From: Rhodoferax lithotrophicus
GTDB lineage: Bacteria > Pseudomonadota > Gammaproteobacteria > Burkholderiales > Burkholderiaceae_C
Direction: 5' to 3'
NCBI RefSeq assembly: GCF_019973615.1
Contig: NZ_AP024238.1
Location: 62,001-126,000, forward strand
DNA length: 64,000 nucleotides
This document shows, in pieces, positions 19,280 through 29,378 of this stretch (positions within the stretch are counted from its first letter, which is position 1; the number at the start of each line of letters is the position of its first letter). The position numbers and the translations under genes were made by a program. The notes under the pieces are model-generated. The model had not been told where the DNA came from. It was given only the letters and a program-made list of their open reading frames with translations, and did not search any database.

Positions 19280-19382
19280 GTATGCAAAAAAAGGGCGAGG
19301 ACGGAATCAGCGTACTGGCGCGGGCTTTAAAAAATCGGGTTGACGCGACCCGACCGAAACAGGGGCGAGGTGTCTTGACAAG

Positions 19383-19570
19383 CTTTTGATCATTGATGCG
19401 CAAAGCGTAAAAACACCGACCGTGTGATACCCCAGCGCTGGGTGGTGGCGCATTCCTTTGCATGGCTGGAGAAATGTCGGCGTTTGTGGAAGAGCTGTGA
19501 ACGAAAGCTCAACACCAGCTTGCCGTTCGTTCATCTGACTTGCCTGATCCTGTGGGTTCGGAGATCATCA
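19383..19570 (+). pseudogene. Decayed IS5-family transposase remnant
   Basis: Frame at 19383 reads LLIIDAQSVKTPTV then stop, which matches the IS5-family IIDAQSVKNT catalytic-core block. The overlapping frame from 19424 reads VIPQRWVVAHSFAWLEKCRR and continues as RLWKSCERKLNTSLPF, the conserved C-terminal block of the same transposases. The central part is deleted and the two blocks are in different frames, so the element is dead. No terminal inverted repeats were recognised. The rest of the 475-base gap between gap and the chemotaxis genes shows no other gene; it holds two direct copies of CTCAGGTATT (19578-19587 and 19601-19610). Confidence 0.75.
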
Positions 19571-19697
19571 ACCGGCTCTCAGGTATTTTCCTCCTGCTTT
19601 CTCAGGTATTGGCCTGATGTTCATGGCACCAACATGCGCCTACAGTGGGTGCCATGTCAGAAAACATTTCAAATCAACACACAGACAGGGTCACATC

Positions 19698-20129
19698 ATG
19701 AGTCTGCGTATTTTGTTGGTGGATGACAACCTCACATTCATGACCGCTGTCAGCCAGTGTCTGGCCTTGTTGCCCAACACTGAAGTGGTTGGTCAGGTCA
19801 CCAGCGGTGCCGAGGCCTTGATTCAAGTCAAAGCGCTGCACCCCGACCTGGTGCTGCTGGACATTGTCATGCCCCACATGACGGGCCTGGAGGTCGCGGC
19901 CCAGTTGAGAACCTGGCCTCACGCGCCGCACATTCTTTTTTTATCTTTGCATGACAACGATTCATACCGCACTGCGGCACGTGAACTCGGTGCTGTGTCC
20001 CTGGTGGGCAAAGCCAATTTTGTCGTTGACCTGATCCCCATCATCACCCAACTTGCAGCAACCATGGTCCGAACGCAACAAGAGACACCCGAACAAGACC
20101 CTCAACAACCTACAGAGGCGGCCACATGA
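19698..20129 (+). CDS. Stand-alone response-regulator receiver protein
   Basis: 143 residues from the ATG at 19698 ([15 protein letters not shown]). A single receiver domain: acidic pocket DD at 9-10, phospho-acceptor Asp in [11 protein letters not shown], and Lys in LVGKANFV. The Pro that normally follows this Lys is replaced by Ala. A proline/glutamine-rich tail follows with no DNA-binding domain. It is the first gene of the chemosensory cluster and overlaps the following MCP by ATGA. It may be a phosphate sink or may dock to that unusual MCP; this is inference. Confidence 0.88.
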   Translation: MSLRILLVDDNLTFMTAVSQCLALLPNTEVVGQVTSGAEALIQVKALHPDLVLLDIVMPHMTGLEVAAQLRTWPHAPHILFLSLHDNDSYRTAARELGAVSLVGKANFVVDLIPIITQLAATMVRTQQETPEQDPQQPTEAAT

Positions 20130-21271
20130 ACAACCTGTTTCACCGCCATCCAGAGCTTGTAGGGTGTCTGGCTTTCGGGCTGGTCAGCAGTGCCGCTGTG
20201 TTGTTGGCTGGTGGGCTGGACTGGCTGCCTGGCGTGTTGGCCTTGGTGATACTGGCATTGAGTGTGTTGCTCAGTATCAAACTGCAGTCATTGCGCTTGA
20301 TCCAACAGCAGTCGATGGCCGATTACCTGACTGCCCAGGCCAACTTTGGCAAGGCAGTGATACCGGTCTGGCAAAACCACATTGAATCGTCGCGCAGTCA
20401 GATGGAATCTGCCGTGAATGCATTGTCAGAACGGTTTGGTGGCATTGTGGACAAGCTCGACACCGCCTTGCACACCGCCACCCGGTCCACCGACAGCATT
20501 GAGGGCAGTGGCTTGGGGGCACTTTTTAACCGCAGTGAAGCCGATTTGCGGGCCATGATTACGGTACAGGAATCCGCCATGGCCAGCATGGAAAACATGC
20601 TGGCCAAAGTGCAGGGGCTGGATCGCTTTATTGTGGAACTCCAGGACATGGCCTCTGACGTGGCCCGCATTGCCCAGCAAACCAACCTGCTGGCGCTGAA
20701 TGCCGCTATTGAAGCGGCCCGTGCGGGTGAATTGGGCCGTGGTTTTGCGGTGGTAGCCAAAGAGTTCCGCATGTTGTCCAACCAATCGGGCGACACAGGT
20801 CGCAAAATCGCCGAAAAGGTCAACATCATCAACAGCGCCATCATCGACACCTGCACCGTGGTGCGTGAATCGGTATCGGCGGAAGATGGCTCCCTGCAAG
20901 CCGTGCATGCCACCATTGATCGGGTCATGAGTGACTTCAAAGGCGTGACCGAAGCCTTTCAGCACTCCAGTGACCTGTTGCAAACCGAGAGCATGAGTAT
21001 CCAGGTTGAGGTGAACCAGGCGTTGGTCGAAATGCAGTTCCAGGATCGGGTAAGCCAGATCATGACGCAGGTACACAAGAACATGGACCGCCTGCCACAG
21101 ATGCTGCAAGACCAAAGCCAGCACTACAGCCAAACCCAGTTGTTGCAAGCACCCGATGCCGAGCTGCTGTTAGCCGAGCTGAAGAAAACCTATGTGATGG
21201 CCGACCAGCACGTCATTCACGAAGGTGGCAAGGTTCAGCAAAGCGGCACCACCGACATCAGCTTTTTCTAG
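20126..21271 (+). CDS. Methyl-accepting protein with short membrane anchor and no ligand domain
   Basis: 381 residues. Two TM helices within the first 60 residues are separated by only a few residues, so there is no periplasmic sensor and no HAMP. The signalling hairpin is recognisable ([20 protein letters not shown] and [18 protein letters not shown]), and the C-terminal part contains a [13 protein letters not shown] segment. Such receptors sense from the membrane or cytoplasm. It is coupled to the receiver gene before it and lies 11 bases ahead of cheY. Confidence 0.88.
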   Translation: MNNLFHRHPELVGCLAFGLVSSAAVLLAGGLDWLPGVLALVILALSVLLSIKLQSLRLIQQQSMADYLTAQANFGKAVIPVWQNHIESSRSQMESAVNALSERFGGIVDKLDTALHTATRSTDSIEGSGLGALFNRSEADLRAMITVQESAMASMENMLAKVQGLDRFIVELQDMASDVARIAQQTNLLALNAAIEAARAGELGRGFAVVAKEFRMLSNQSGDTGRKIAEKVNIINSAIIDTCTVVRESVSAEDGSLQAVHATIDRVMSDFKGVTEAFQHSSDLLQTESMSIQVEVNQALVEMQFQDRVSQIMTQVHKNMDRLPQMLQDQSQHYSQTQLLQAPDAELLLAELKKTYVMADQHVIHEGGKVQQSGTTDISFF

Positions 21272-21282
21272 AGGATGAAAAC

Positions 21283-21651
21283 ATGGCAAAACTCATAATG
21301 GTCGTTGACGATTCCGCCTCCATGCGGCGGGTGGTCAGCATTGCACTCAAAGGTGCAGGCTATGACGTGATCGAGGGCTGCGACGGCAAAGACGCGCTCA
21401 CCAAGCTCACCGGTCAAAAGGTGCACATGATCATCAGCGACGTGAACATGCCGGTCATGGATGGCATTGCCTTCCTGAAAGTCGTCAAACAAATGCCGGC
21501 CTATAAATTCACCCCGGTCATCATGCTCACCACCGAGTCGGCCGAAGAGAAAAAGCGCGAAGGCCAGGCCGCAGGCGCACGCGCCTGGGTGGTGAAACCG
21601 TTTCAACCCGAACAACTGGTCAACGCCGTGCAACGGCTGTGCCTGCCATGA
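21283..21651 (+). CDS. cheY: Chemotaxis response regulator CheY
   Basis: 122 residues, a canonical receiver: DDSASMRR at the acidic pocket, phospho-Asp in IISDVNMPVMDG, Thr/Ser in MLTTES and Lys in VVKPFQPEQ. It would carry the phosphoryl signal from the neighbouring CheA to a flagellar, pilus or enzymatic target. It overlaps the STAS gene by ATGA. No CheZ is encoded in the window. Confidence 0.95.
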   Translation: MAKLIMVVDDSASMRRVVSIALKGAGYDVIEGCDGKDALTKLTGQKVHMIISDVNMPVMDGIAFLKVVKQMPAYKFTPVIMLTTESAEEKKREGQAAGARAWVVKPFQPEQLVNAVQRLCLP

Positions 21652-21959
21652 ACACCACCAACCCCCTGCGCATCCAGGGCGAGCTCACCATCTTTCGCGC
21701 GATGGAACTCAAGCCCTTGCTGCTGGCGGAACCGCCCATCGACGAGATTGATTTGTCCGGTGTCACTGATCTGGACACCGCGGGCGTGCAACTGCTGATG
21801 CTGGCCAAAAAAACCGCACGGCTGCAAAACCGCGATGTACGGCTGGTCGGGCACAGCCCGGCGGTGCTGGAGGTGTTTGAGCTACTCAACGTAGCGGCTT
21901 ATTTTGGTGACCCTCTGGTGATGGATTCCAGCGCCAATGCTGCAACCCCAAGGAGCTGA
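21648..21959 (+). CDS. STAS-domain protein of the chemosensory operon
   Basis: 103 residues from the ATG at 21648. The core IDEIDLSGVTDLDTAGVQLL is the STAS signature, resembling anti-sigma factor antagonists; in those proteins a Ser/Thr near the loop is phosphorylated. It lies between cheY and cheA with an ATGA overlap upstream and only one base before the cheA start codon, so it must work with them. Function in chemosensory clusters is not established to my knowledge. Confidence 0.88.
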   Translation: MNTTNPLRIQGELTIFRAMELKPLLLAEPPIDEIDLSGVTDLDTAGVQLLMLAKKTARLQNRDVRLVGHSPAVLEVFELLNVAAYFGDPLVMDSSANAATPRS

Positions 21960-21960
21960 C

Positions 21961-24156
21961 ATGGATATGGATGACGCACTGGAGACGTTCATTGTTGAAT
22001 GTCGGGAATTGCTTGAAGACATGGAAACCGCCCTTCTGGCCGTGGAGGGTGAAGCAGAAAAAGACGAACTGATCAATGCCATCTTTCGCGCTGCCCACAC
22101 GATCAAAGGCTCCAGCGGCCTGTTCGCCATGGACCATGTGGTGGCCTTTACCCATGTGGTGGAAAGTGTGCTCGACAAGGTGCGCGCAGGCAAGCTGGTG
22201 CTGGCGGACAAGCTGGTGGTGCTGATGCTGGCCTGCTGTGACCATCTGGGTGCGCTGGTGGACGGCATTGCCGCGGGTGAGCTACATGGCACACCCGAGC
22301 TGCAAGTCCAGGGTGAACCGCTGATAGTCCAATTACGCGCCTACCTGGATACTCCTAAAAAAGAAGCTACCAGCGCAATATCTACAAGCGCTACAGGCCA
22401 AAATGATGCTGAAAATGTGCAGCGTATCCATAGCGACAACGTTCACGCGGATCACTGGCACATTTCGGTGCGTTTTGGGGCCGATGTGCTGCGTAATGGC
22501 ATGGACCCGCTGTCGTTTATTCGTTATCTCAATACCATGGGCAAGATTTCGGCGATTGAGACCCTGACCGATGCATTGCCAACAGCTGATTTGATGGACC
22601 CCGAGCTGTGTTACCTGGGGTTTGAGATGGCGTTTCAAACCCAGGTGGACAAAGCGGCCATTGAACGTGTGTTTGAGTTTGTGCGCGACGACTGCCGCTT
22701 GGTGATCCTGCCACCGCACAGCCGTATTTCCGAATACATCCGCCTGATCAGCCTGCAGCAAGGAGAAGCAGCCCGCCTGGGCGACATGCTGGTGCGTTGC
22801 GGCACGCTCACCGCCCAAGAGCTGGACATGGCACTCAACACCCAGGTGGATGTGCCTGCCAAACCCATCGGGACCATTTTGGTGGAACAAGGCTCGGTGC
22901 AGCCAGAGGTGGTGGAAGCTGCACTCACCAAGCAAAAGCAGGTCAAGGAAATGGGCGCGGCCGAGAGCAAATCCATCCGCGTGGATGCCGACAAGCTGGA
23001 TCAGCTGATCAACCTGGTAGGTGAGCTGATCATTGCCGGGGCCAGTGTCAACATGATTGCCCACCGCTCCAAGGTGATTGAGCTGACGGAAGCCACCTCC
23101 AAACTGGCCACGCTGGTGGAAGAAGTGCGCGACAGCGCCCTGCAATTACGCATGGTGCGTATTGGGGCCACCTTCAGCCGCTTTCAGCGCGTGGTGCACG
23201 ATGTGTCGCGTGACCTGGGCAAAGATGTGGCGCTGGTCATTGACGGCGAAGACACCGAGCTGGACAAAACCGTGGTCGAGAAAATTGGCGACCCGTTGAT
23301 GCATCTGGTGCGTAACAGCATGGACCACGGCATTGAGAGCGCCGAGGTACGCCAACAACGCGGCAAACCAACACAAGGCACCTTGAAGCTCAATGCCTTT
23401 CACGACAGTGGCGCGATTGTGATTACCGTACAAGACGACGGCGGGGGTCTGAAAAAAGACCGTATTCTGGCCAAAGCCATCGAGCGTGGGCTGGTTGAGC
23501 CGGGTCACCACTTGAGCGACAGTGAAATTTATGCACTGATCTTTGAGCCCGGTTTTTCTACCGCCGAGAAGGTCACCAACCTGTCTGGCCGGGGCGTGGG
23601 GCTGGATGTGGTCAAACGCAACATCACCGCCCTGCGCGGGACGGTAGGCATTGCCAGTGAAGAAGGTGTGGGCACCAAGGTGACGGTACGCCTGCCGCTG
23701 ACACTGGCCATCATTGACGGCTTCCTGGTCGGCGTAGACAAGGCGGTGTATGCCATTCCGCTGGACATGATCGAAGAGTGTGTGGCCTACAGCGCCGAGC
23801 CAGGGCACGACTACACCAACCTGCGTGGTCAGGTGCTGCCCTTCATCCGCCTGCGCGAACTGTTCTCGGTTCCAGGCAAACCGGCCAAGGGCGAAAACAT
23901 CGTGGTACTCAAACACGCCGGGCAAAAAGCCGGGCTGGTGGTGGACACCTTGCTGGGCGAGTTTCAGACCGTGATCAAACCGCTGGGCCAGATGTTTGCG
24001 CAGAGTAAATGCATCAGCGGCTCCACCATTCTGGGCAGCGGCGATGTGGCCCTGATTCTGGATGTGCCGCAACTGGTGCGCCGCAGCATCAACGCCGTAA
24101 AAACTGGCATGCCAGCATCTAGCCGCGTCGAGCAATACGAGGGGCAGACACCATGA
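21961..24156 (+). CDS. cheA: Chemotaxis histidine kinase CheA with MshEN-like tandem motif
   Basis: 731 residues from the ATG at 21961, with AAGGAG seven bases before it. Order: HPt (1-125; phospho-His 46 in RAAHTIKGSSG), a linker made of an interspersed repeat (about 133-152), a P2-like domain (about 165-262, RFGADVLRNGMDPLSF), two 24-residue motifs at 272-295 and 302-325, then dimerisation (VDADKLDQLINLVGELI), HATPase (HLVRNSMDHGIE, DDGGGLKKD, GRGVGLDVV) and a CheW-like regulatory domain. The paired motifs fit RLGxxLVxxGxLxxxxLxxxLxxQ, the c-di-GMP-binding MshEN pattern, with a six-residue linker. Cytoplasmic kinase of the receptor arrays encoded around it. Confidence 0.95.
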   Translation: MDMDDALETFIVECRELLEDMETALLAVEGEAEKDELINAIFRAAHTIKGSSGLFAMDHVVAFTHVVESVLDKVRAGKLVLADKLVVLMLACCDHLGALVDGIAAGELHGTPELQVQGEPLIVQLRAYLDTPKKEATSAISTSATGQNDAENVQRIHSDNVHADHWHISVRFGADVLRNGMDPLSFIRYLNTMGKISAIETLTDALPTADLMDPELCYLGFEMAFQTQVDKAAIERVFEFVRDDCRLVILPPHSRISEYIRLISLQQGEAARLGDMLVRCGTLTAQELDMALNTQVDVPAKPIGTILVEQGSVQPEVVEAALTKQKQVKEMGAAESKSIRVDADKLDQLINLVGELIIAGASVNMIAHRSKVIELTEATSKLATLVEEVRDSALQLRMVRIGATFSRFQRVVHDVSRDLGKDVALVIDGEDTELDKTVVEKIGDPLMHLVRNSMDHGIESAEVRQQRGKPTQGTLKLNAFHDSGAIVITVQDDGGGLKKDRILAKAIERGLVEPGHHLSDSEIYALIFEPGFSTAEKVTNLSGRGVGLDVVKRNITALRGTVGIASEEGVGTKVTVRLPLTLAIIDGFLVGVDKAVYAIPLDMIEECVAYSAEPGHDYTNLRGQVLPFIRLRELFSVPGKPAKGENIVVLKHAGQKAGLVVDTLLGEFQTVIKPLGQMFAQSKCISGSTILGSGDVALILDVPQLVRRSINAVKTGMPASSRVEQYEGQTP
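22355..22410 (+). repeat. Interspersed repeat, copy 6, inside cheA
   Basis: Forward copy ending in CTACAAGCGCTACAGGCCAA. It is translated as the flexible linker after the HPt domain (PKKEATSAISTSATGQNDAE). Confidence 0.7.
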
Positions 24157-24293
24157 ACAGACGCACCGACAACAGGGATATGCAGTCCGCAAGACATCGT
24201 CCATGGGCCAAGGGATATGTCAGTCAACTTGTGAGCACATTCTTTTTAAGTATTTATTGTGCAGATGAACAGCAAGCGGGTTTCCAAATTTAA
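24153..24293 (+). CDS. Possible small protein overlapping the cheA stop
   Basis: A 46-codon frame starts with ATG overlapping the cheA stop as ATGA and ends at 24291-24293, 12 bases before the next MCP. The peptide starts MNRRTDNRDMQSARHRPWAK and has a hydrophobic patch near VSQLVSTFFLSIYC. The ATGA coupling seen for most genes in this operon supports translation; base composition becomes AT-rich in its second half, which argues against. No family recognised. Confidence 0.3.
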   Translation: MNRRTDNRDMQSARHRPWAKGYVSQLVSTFFLSIYCADEQQAGFQI

Positions 24294-24305
24294 AGAGGAA
24301 TCATC

Positions 24306-27300
24306 ATGTTTTCAAATTTAAAAATCTCGATGAGACTGGCACTTTCATTCATTGTGGTTTTATCACTCACCCTGTTTATTGGCCTGTTTTCCGTATTTGA
24401 ATTAGGGAAAGTTAACCAGACCTCGACGGACATGGAAATCAACTGGATGCCCAGTGTCCGTGTCACCTCGGCGCTGGATACCAATGTTTCTGATTTTCGA
24501 ATTGCCGAGCTACAGCACATTTTGTCCACAGATGACAAGGACATGAGCAAATACGAGCAAGACCTCTCAAAAATAACATCGGTCATTGAAAAGAATAGAA
24601 GTGAATACGAAAAATTAATATCCTCAGCTGAGGAAAGAAAAATATATGACTTGTTCACAAGCAACTGGAATGACTATTTAGCAGAACACAACAAACTGCT
24701 TGCCCTATCCCGGGCCAATAAAAACGATGAGGCCAAAGCACTGATCCGCGGGAATTCGCAAAAACAATTCGACGAGGCCAGCATTGACCTGCAAAAATTG
24801 GTCGAATTGAATGTAGAGGGCGGCAAAGATTCCAGCAAAACTGGCGATGCACTGTATGCCTCATCGCGCATGTGGATCTTTGGTGCTTTGATTGCTGCTG
24901 TGCTGTTAGGTGCTGGGTTGGCATTCATGGTTGTGCGCAGCATCACCGGCCCCACCAGGCGGATCGTTGAGAGTGCGGACAAGATGGCCGCTGGCGATTT
25001 CAGCTTCAAACTCGAACTCAACAGCAAGGACGAAATGGGCATGCTGGCCAATGCGATGCGCAGCCTGCAAGGCGCGGTACAAGCCATGACCGCTGATGCT
25101 GTTCTGCTGTCCAAAGCCGCGGTGGAAGGCAAACTGGCCACCCGAGCCGATGCCAGCAAGCACCAGGGTGACTTCCAGGGCATTGTCAAAGGGGTCAACG
25201 ACACCCTCGACGCTGTCATCACCCCCTTGAACGTGGCCGCAGGCTATGTGGATCGCATCGCCAAAGGCGAAACCCCACCCAAGATCACCGACACCTATAA
25301 CGGTGACTTCAATACCCTCAAAAACAACCTGAACGCCTGCATTGATGCCATCAACGCCCAAGCCACTTCCGCCCAGGGCATTGCCGACGGCAACCTGGGT
25401 GTGACCATCAACGTGCGCTCAGAATCCGACGTGGTCGCCAAGAGCCTGGTGGGCATCACCAAAGTGCTGCAAAGCCTGCAGACCGAGCTGCAACGCCTGA
25501 CCGTGGCGTCCAAAGACGGACTCCTTTCCGAGCGTGGCAAACCCGAGCAATTCAAGGGGGCCTATGCCGAAGTGATTGGTGGGGTGAATCAAATGCTCGA
25601 TGCCATCTTGCTGCCCATTGGCGAAGGCAACCGTGTGCTCAGCCTGATCCGTGGCGGCAACCTGCGCGAACGGGTGGAGATTGCCTGCAAGGGTGACCAC
25701 GACAAGATGAAGCAAGCCATCAACGGCGTACACGCCTGGTTGAGCGAACTGATTACCTATGTGACGAAAGTAGCCAATGGCGACATGACCGCGACCATGG
25801 GCAAAGCTTCCAACGACGACCAGATTCACGAATACCTGGTTCTTCTGAAACAAAATATCCAGAACCTGGTGGCCGACACCAACATGCTGTCCAAGGCCGC
25901 CCTGGCTGGAAAATTTGAAACTAGAGCCGATGCCAGCAAGCATCAGGGTGACTTCTACAAAGTCATCGCCGGAACCAATGGCACGCTGGATGTGGTGGTC
26001 GACAAACTGGAGTGGTATCGCTCCATCATTGATGCCGTTCCGTTCCCGATCCACGTGATTGATCTGGACATGAAATGGACTTACCTCAACAAGGCGTTCG
26101 AGAAACTGATGGTCGAGCGCGGTTATGTGCGCGACCGCCAGGACGCAGTAGGCCGCCCCTGCTCCACGGCCAATGCCAACATCTGTAACACCAAGAACTG
26201 CGGCATCATGCAGCTCAAGAGTGGCGTCAAGGAAAGCTTCTTTGACTGGGGCAACCTGAAGTGCAAACAAGACACCGCCAACGTGCTCAATGCCAAAGGT
26301 GAGGCGGTGGGCTATGTGGAAACCGTGACCGATCTCTCCGCAACCCTGGGTGTCAAGAGTTACACCGAAAAAGAAGTGCAGCGCGTCGCCATGAACCTGG
26401 AGCGCCTGAGCAGTGGTGACCTCAACCTGGATCTGCAGACACAAGAAGCAGATCAATACACGCTGGAAGTCAAAACCCAGTTTGGCAAAATCAACAAGAG
26501 CTTCCAGCAAGTCGGGGTGTCGCTCAATGCACTGGTGGCCGATGCCACCATGCTGTCCGAGGCCGCCGTGGGCGGCAAACTCGCCACCCGGGCCGATGCC
26601 AGCAAACACCATGGCGAGTACCAGAAAGTCGTCAAAGGGGTCAATGACACGCTGGATGCCGTGATTGGCCCACTGAACGTGGCCGCAGGCTATGTGGATC
26701 GCATCTCCAAGGGCGATATTCCACAGAAGATCACCGACACCTACAACGGCGACTTCAACACCCTCAAAAACAACCTCAACACCTGCGTGGATTCGGTCAA
26801 TGCGCTGGTGGCCGATGCCAACCTGCTGGCCAAGGCGGCGGTAGACGGCAAACTCGCCACCCGGGCCGATGCCAGCAAACACCAGGGCGACTTCCGCAAA
26901 GTGGTGGCCGGTGTCAACGACACGCTGGATGCGGTCATAGGCCCGCTGAACGTGGCCGCAGGTTATGTGGATCGCATTGCCAAAGGCGAAACCCCGTCCA
27001 AGATCACCGACACCTACAACGGTGACTTCAACGTGCTCAAGAACAACCTGAACGCCTGCATTGAGGCTATCAATGCCCAGGCGGCTTCGGCTCAAGGCAT
27101 TGCCGACGGCAACCTGGATGTGGCCATCAACGTACGCTGCGAGTCCGACGTGGTGGCCAAGAGCCTGGTGGGCATCACCAAGGTGCTGATGAACCTGCAA
27201 ACCGAGCTGCTGCGTCTGACCCAGGCCTCCAAAGAAGGATTGTTGTCCGAGCGCGGCAAACCCGCACAGTTCAAGGGAGCCTATGCCGATGTGATCAAAG

Positions 27301-28604
27301 GGGTCAACGAGATGCTTGATGCCATTCTGCTGCCCATTGGTGAGGGCAACCGCATCCTGGCGCAAATCTCCGAAGGCAAGCTCGACGAGCTGATTGCCCA
27401 GACCTACAAGGGCGATCACGAGAAGATGAAGCAGGCCATCAACAACGTGGCCAAGGCCGTTAACGCCTTGGCCGCCGATGCCAACCTGTTGTCACAAGCA
27501 GCGGTGGGTGGCAAGCTTGATGTCCGCGCCGATGCCAGCAAACACCTGGGTGACTACCGCAAGGTGGTCAACGGCTTGAACGAGGTGATGGTGGCCGTCA
27601 GCACCCCGGTGCAAGAGCTGACCCATGTGCTGGGAGCCATGGAAGGCGGCGACCTGACCCAGTCGATGAAGAAAAACTACGAGGGCACCTGGGACGACCT
27701 GAAGTCTGCGGTCAACAACATGCTCAAAAAATTGACGGACGTGGTCACCGATGTGAACTCTGGCGCACAGGCCCTGGCCAGCGCCTCTGAAGAAGTCAGT
27801 GCCACCGCGCAGTCTTTGAGCCAGGCCGCCAGTGAACAAGCGGCCGGGGTGGAAGAAACCTCTTCCAGCATTGAAGAGATGACCTCCAGCATTGCGCAAA
27901 ACACCGAAAACGCCAAAATCACCGACGGCATGGCCAGCAAGGCGGCCAAGGATGCAGCGGATGGTGGCGAAGCGGTGAATGCCACGGTGGAGGCCATGAA
28001 ACAGATCGCCAAGAAAATCGGCATCATCGACGACATTGCCGCGCAAACCAACCTGCTGGCGCTGAACGCCGCCATTGAAGCTGCCCGTGCGGGTGAACAC
28101 GGCAAGGGTTTTGCCGTGGTGGCCGCCGAAGTGCGCAAACTGGCCGAGCGCAGCCAGGTGGCGGCACAGGAGATCAGCGAAGTGGCCAGTAGCAGCGTGG
28201 AACTGGCCGAAAAAGCGGGCCGATTGTTGGCCGAGATCGTGCCCAACATCCGCAAAACCAGTGACCTGGTGCAGGAGATTACCGCCGCCAGCACCGAACA
28301 AAGCAGTGGTGTCGGGCAGATCAACGGTGCGGTGAGCCAGCTCAACCAGACCACCCAGCAAAACGCCAGCAGCTCCGAAGAGTTGGCTGCCACTTCCGAG
28401 GAAATGAGCAGTCAGGCCGAACAATTACAGCAAACCATGGCCTTCTTCAAACTCGAGGGTGGTCCAAGTCGTGGCAAGGTCGTGGTTGGCAAGCTGCACA
28501 AGAGCACCGCCAGCACCAGAGTCACCACGGCCAAACCGGCGGTGTCGCATCTGTCGACCAGTGACGCAGGTGATCTGGATGAATCCCAGTTCACCAAGTT
28601 CTAA
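24306..28604 (+). CDS. Giant methyl-accepting chemotaxis protein with tandem HAMP-like modules and a cysteine-bearing PAS domain
   Basis: 1432 residues. TM1 at about 10-33, a four-helix-bundle periplasmic domain, TM2 at about 188-212, a HAMP, then five copies of a module of the type [20 protein letters not shown], interleaved with [15 protein letters not shown] and [18 protein letters not shown] blocks (between about residue 255 and 1110). A PAS domain interrupts them (569-680) and holds Cys 619, 627, 632 and 653 in [16 protein letters not shown] and NLKCKQ. The C-terminal signalling domain is nearly identical to those of the next two MCPs. The tail ends LDESQFTKF, a possible CheR/CheB tether. 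The sensor part (24306-24800) is AT-richer than the rest. Linked to cheW 12 bases downstream. Confidence 0.93.
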   Translation: MFSNLKISMRLALSFIVVLSLTLFIGLFSVFELGKVNQTSTDMEINWMPSVRVTSALDTNVSDFRIAELQHILSTDDKDMSKYEQDLSKITSVIEKNRSEYEKLISSAEERKIYDLFTSNWNDYLAEHNKLLALSRANKNDEAKALIRGNSQKQFDEASIDLQKLVELNVEGGKDSSKTGDALYASSRMWIFGALIAAVLLGAGLAFMVVRSITGPTRRIVESADKMAAGDFSFKLELNSKDEMGMLANAMRSLQGAVQAMTADAVLLSKAAVEGKLATRADASKHQGDFQGIVKGVNDTLDAVITPLNVAAGYVDRIAKGETPPKITDTYNGDFNTLKNNLNACIDAINAQATSAQGIADGNLGVTINVRSESDVVAKSLVGITKVLQSLQTELQRLTVASKDGLLSERGKPEQFKGAYAEVIGGVNQMLDAILLPIGEGNRVLSLIRGGNLRERVEIACKGDHDKMKQAINGVHAWLSELITYVTKVANGDMTATMGKASNDDQIHEYLVLLKQNIQNLVADTNMLSKAALAGKFETRADASKHQGDFYKVIAGTNGTLDVVVDKLEWYRSIIDAVPFPIHVIDLDMKWTYLNKAFEKLMVERGYVRDRQDAVGRPCSTANANICNTKNCGIMQLKSGVKESFFDWGNLKCKQDTANVLNAKGEAVGYVETVTDLSATLGVKSYTEKEVQRVAMNLERLSSGDLNLDLQTQEADQYTLEVKTQFGKINKSFQQVGVSLNALVADATMLSEAAVGGKLATRADASKHHGEYQKVVKGVNDTLDAVIGPLNVAAGYVDRISKGDIPQKITDTYNGDFNTLKNNLNTCVDSVNALVADANLLAKAAVDGKLATRADASKHQGDFRKVVAGVNDTLDAVIGPLNVAAGYVDRIAKGETPSKITDTYNGDFNVLKNNLNACIEAINAQAASAQGIADGNLDVAINVRCESDVVAKSLVGITKVLMNLQTELLRLTQASKEGLLSERGKPAQFKGAYADVIKGVNEMLDAILLPIGEGNRILAQISEGKLDELIAQTYKGDHEKMKQAINNVAKAVNALAADANLLSQAAVGGKLDVRADASKHLGDYRKVVNGLNEVMVAVSTPVQELTHVLGAMEGGDLTQSMKKNYEGTWDDLKSAVNNMLKKLTDVVTDVNSGAQALASASEEVSATAQSLSQAASEQAAGVEETSSSIEEMTSSIAQNTENAKITDGMASKAAKDAADGGEAVNATVEAMKQIAKKIGIIDDIAAQTNLLALNAAIEAARAGEHGKGFAVVAAEVRKLAERSQVAAQEISEVASSSVELAEKAGRLLAEIVPNIRKTSDLVQEITAASTEQSSGVGQINGAVSQLNQTTQQNASSSEELAATSEEMSSQAEQLQQTMAFFKLEGGPSRGKVVVGKLHKSTASTRVTTAKPAVSHLSTSDAGDLDESQFTKF

Positions 28605-28616
28605 GCGGAGCAGACC

Positions 28617-29174
28617 ATGAGTGCATTGGTCAAAGCTGACAAAGGGGCATCTTCCAGGCAACTGGCGGCGCAAGCCGCCGTGGAAGAAAAGCAATACCTG
28701 ACCTTCATGCTGGGCGGTGAGATGTTCTCGCTGGGCATTCTGTGCATCAAGGAAATCATCTGGTACGCCAACCTGACCGAGGTACCGATGATGCCCGCCT
28801 GCGTCCGCGGGGTCATCAATCTGCGGGGGGCGGTGGTGCCGGTGATGGACTTGTCCATCCGCTTTGGCAAACCAAGCACCCCGGTCATCAAAAGCAGCTG
28901 CATCGTGATTGTGGAAGTGCCCACGGCCGTAGAGGGCGAACACCAGAACATGGGCATTGTGGTGGATTCGGTGCAGGCGGTGCTGGAAATCCCCTCCAGT
29001 GAGATTGAGCCTGCCCCGACCTTTGGTGCCAAGATCCGGCTCGACTTCATTGAAGGCATTGCCAAAATGAATGGCAAGTTTGTGATTCTGCTGAACGTCA
29101 ACCGGGTGTTGTCGATGGAAGAAATTGGGCAAATGGGGCAGGCTGCGGCGGTGGTTGAGATGACCACAACTTGA
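28617..29174 (+). CDS. cheW: Chemotaxis coupling protein CheW (first copy)
   Basis: 185 residues. CheW fold with YLTFMLGGEMFSLGILCIKE at the start, IRGVINLRG-type core (VRGVINLRGAVVPVMDL) and NGKFVILLNVNRVLS near the end. It couples CheA to receptors. It directly follows the giant MCP and is very similar, also at DNA level, to the second cheW at 31050, differing mainly in the first 25 residues. Confidence 0.95.
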   Translation: MSALVKADKGASSRQLAAQAAVEEKQYLTFMLGGEMFSLGILCIKEIIWYANLTEVPMMPACVRGVINLRGAVVPVMDLSIRFGKPSTPVIKSSCIVIVEVPTAVEGEHQNMGIVVDSVQAVLEIPSSEIEPAPTFGAKIRLDFIEGIAKMNGKFVILLNVNRVLSMEEIGQMGQAAAVVEMTTT

Positions 29175-29237
29175 GTCAGCCGCAAGAGGGGTATCCGAGG
29201 AGGTTTGCGGGTAGAAATACCAAGGTTAATGGATAGA

Positions 29238-29290
29238 AAACTATAAAAAATGTAGCTTACTACGCAATATTTATAAGGGCTATAGGCATA
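29238..29290 (+). repeat. Interspersed repeat, copy 7
   Basis: Forward copy (AATGTAGCTTACTACGCAAT, then TTATAAGGGCTATAGGCAT) in the roughly 200-base gap before the second MCP of the cluster. Confidence 0.6.
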
Positions 29291-29378
29291 TTAGATTCAA
29301 AAATGACAGTAGTTGTGAATTTTCATGTCATAGGTTTTGGAATCCGCGTCAGTCGTAATTTTTTAAATAGGGATAAGT

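Noticed and set aside
25419..27419. 666-codon open frame on the minus strand
   Set aside because: Antisense of the poly-HAMP receptor; its internal repeats mirror those of the real gene.
25083..27560. Regularly repeated DNA that could suggest a CRISPR-like or tandem array
   Set aside because: The periodicity is that of coding modules in one long receptor gene; unit lengths are large and in frame.
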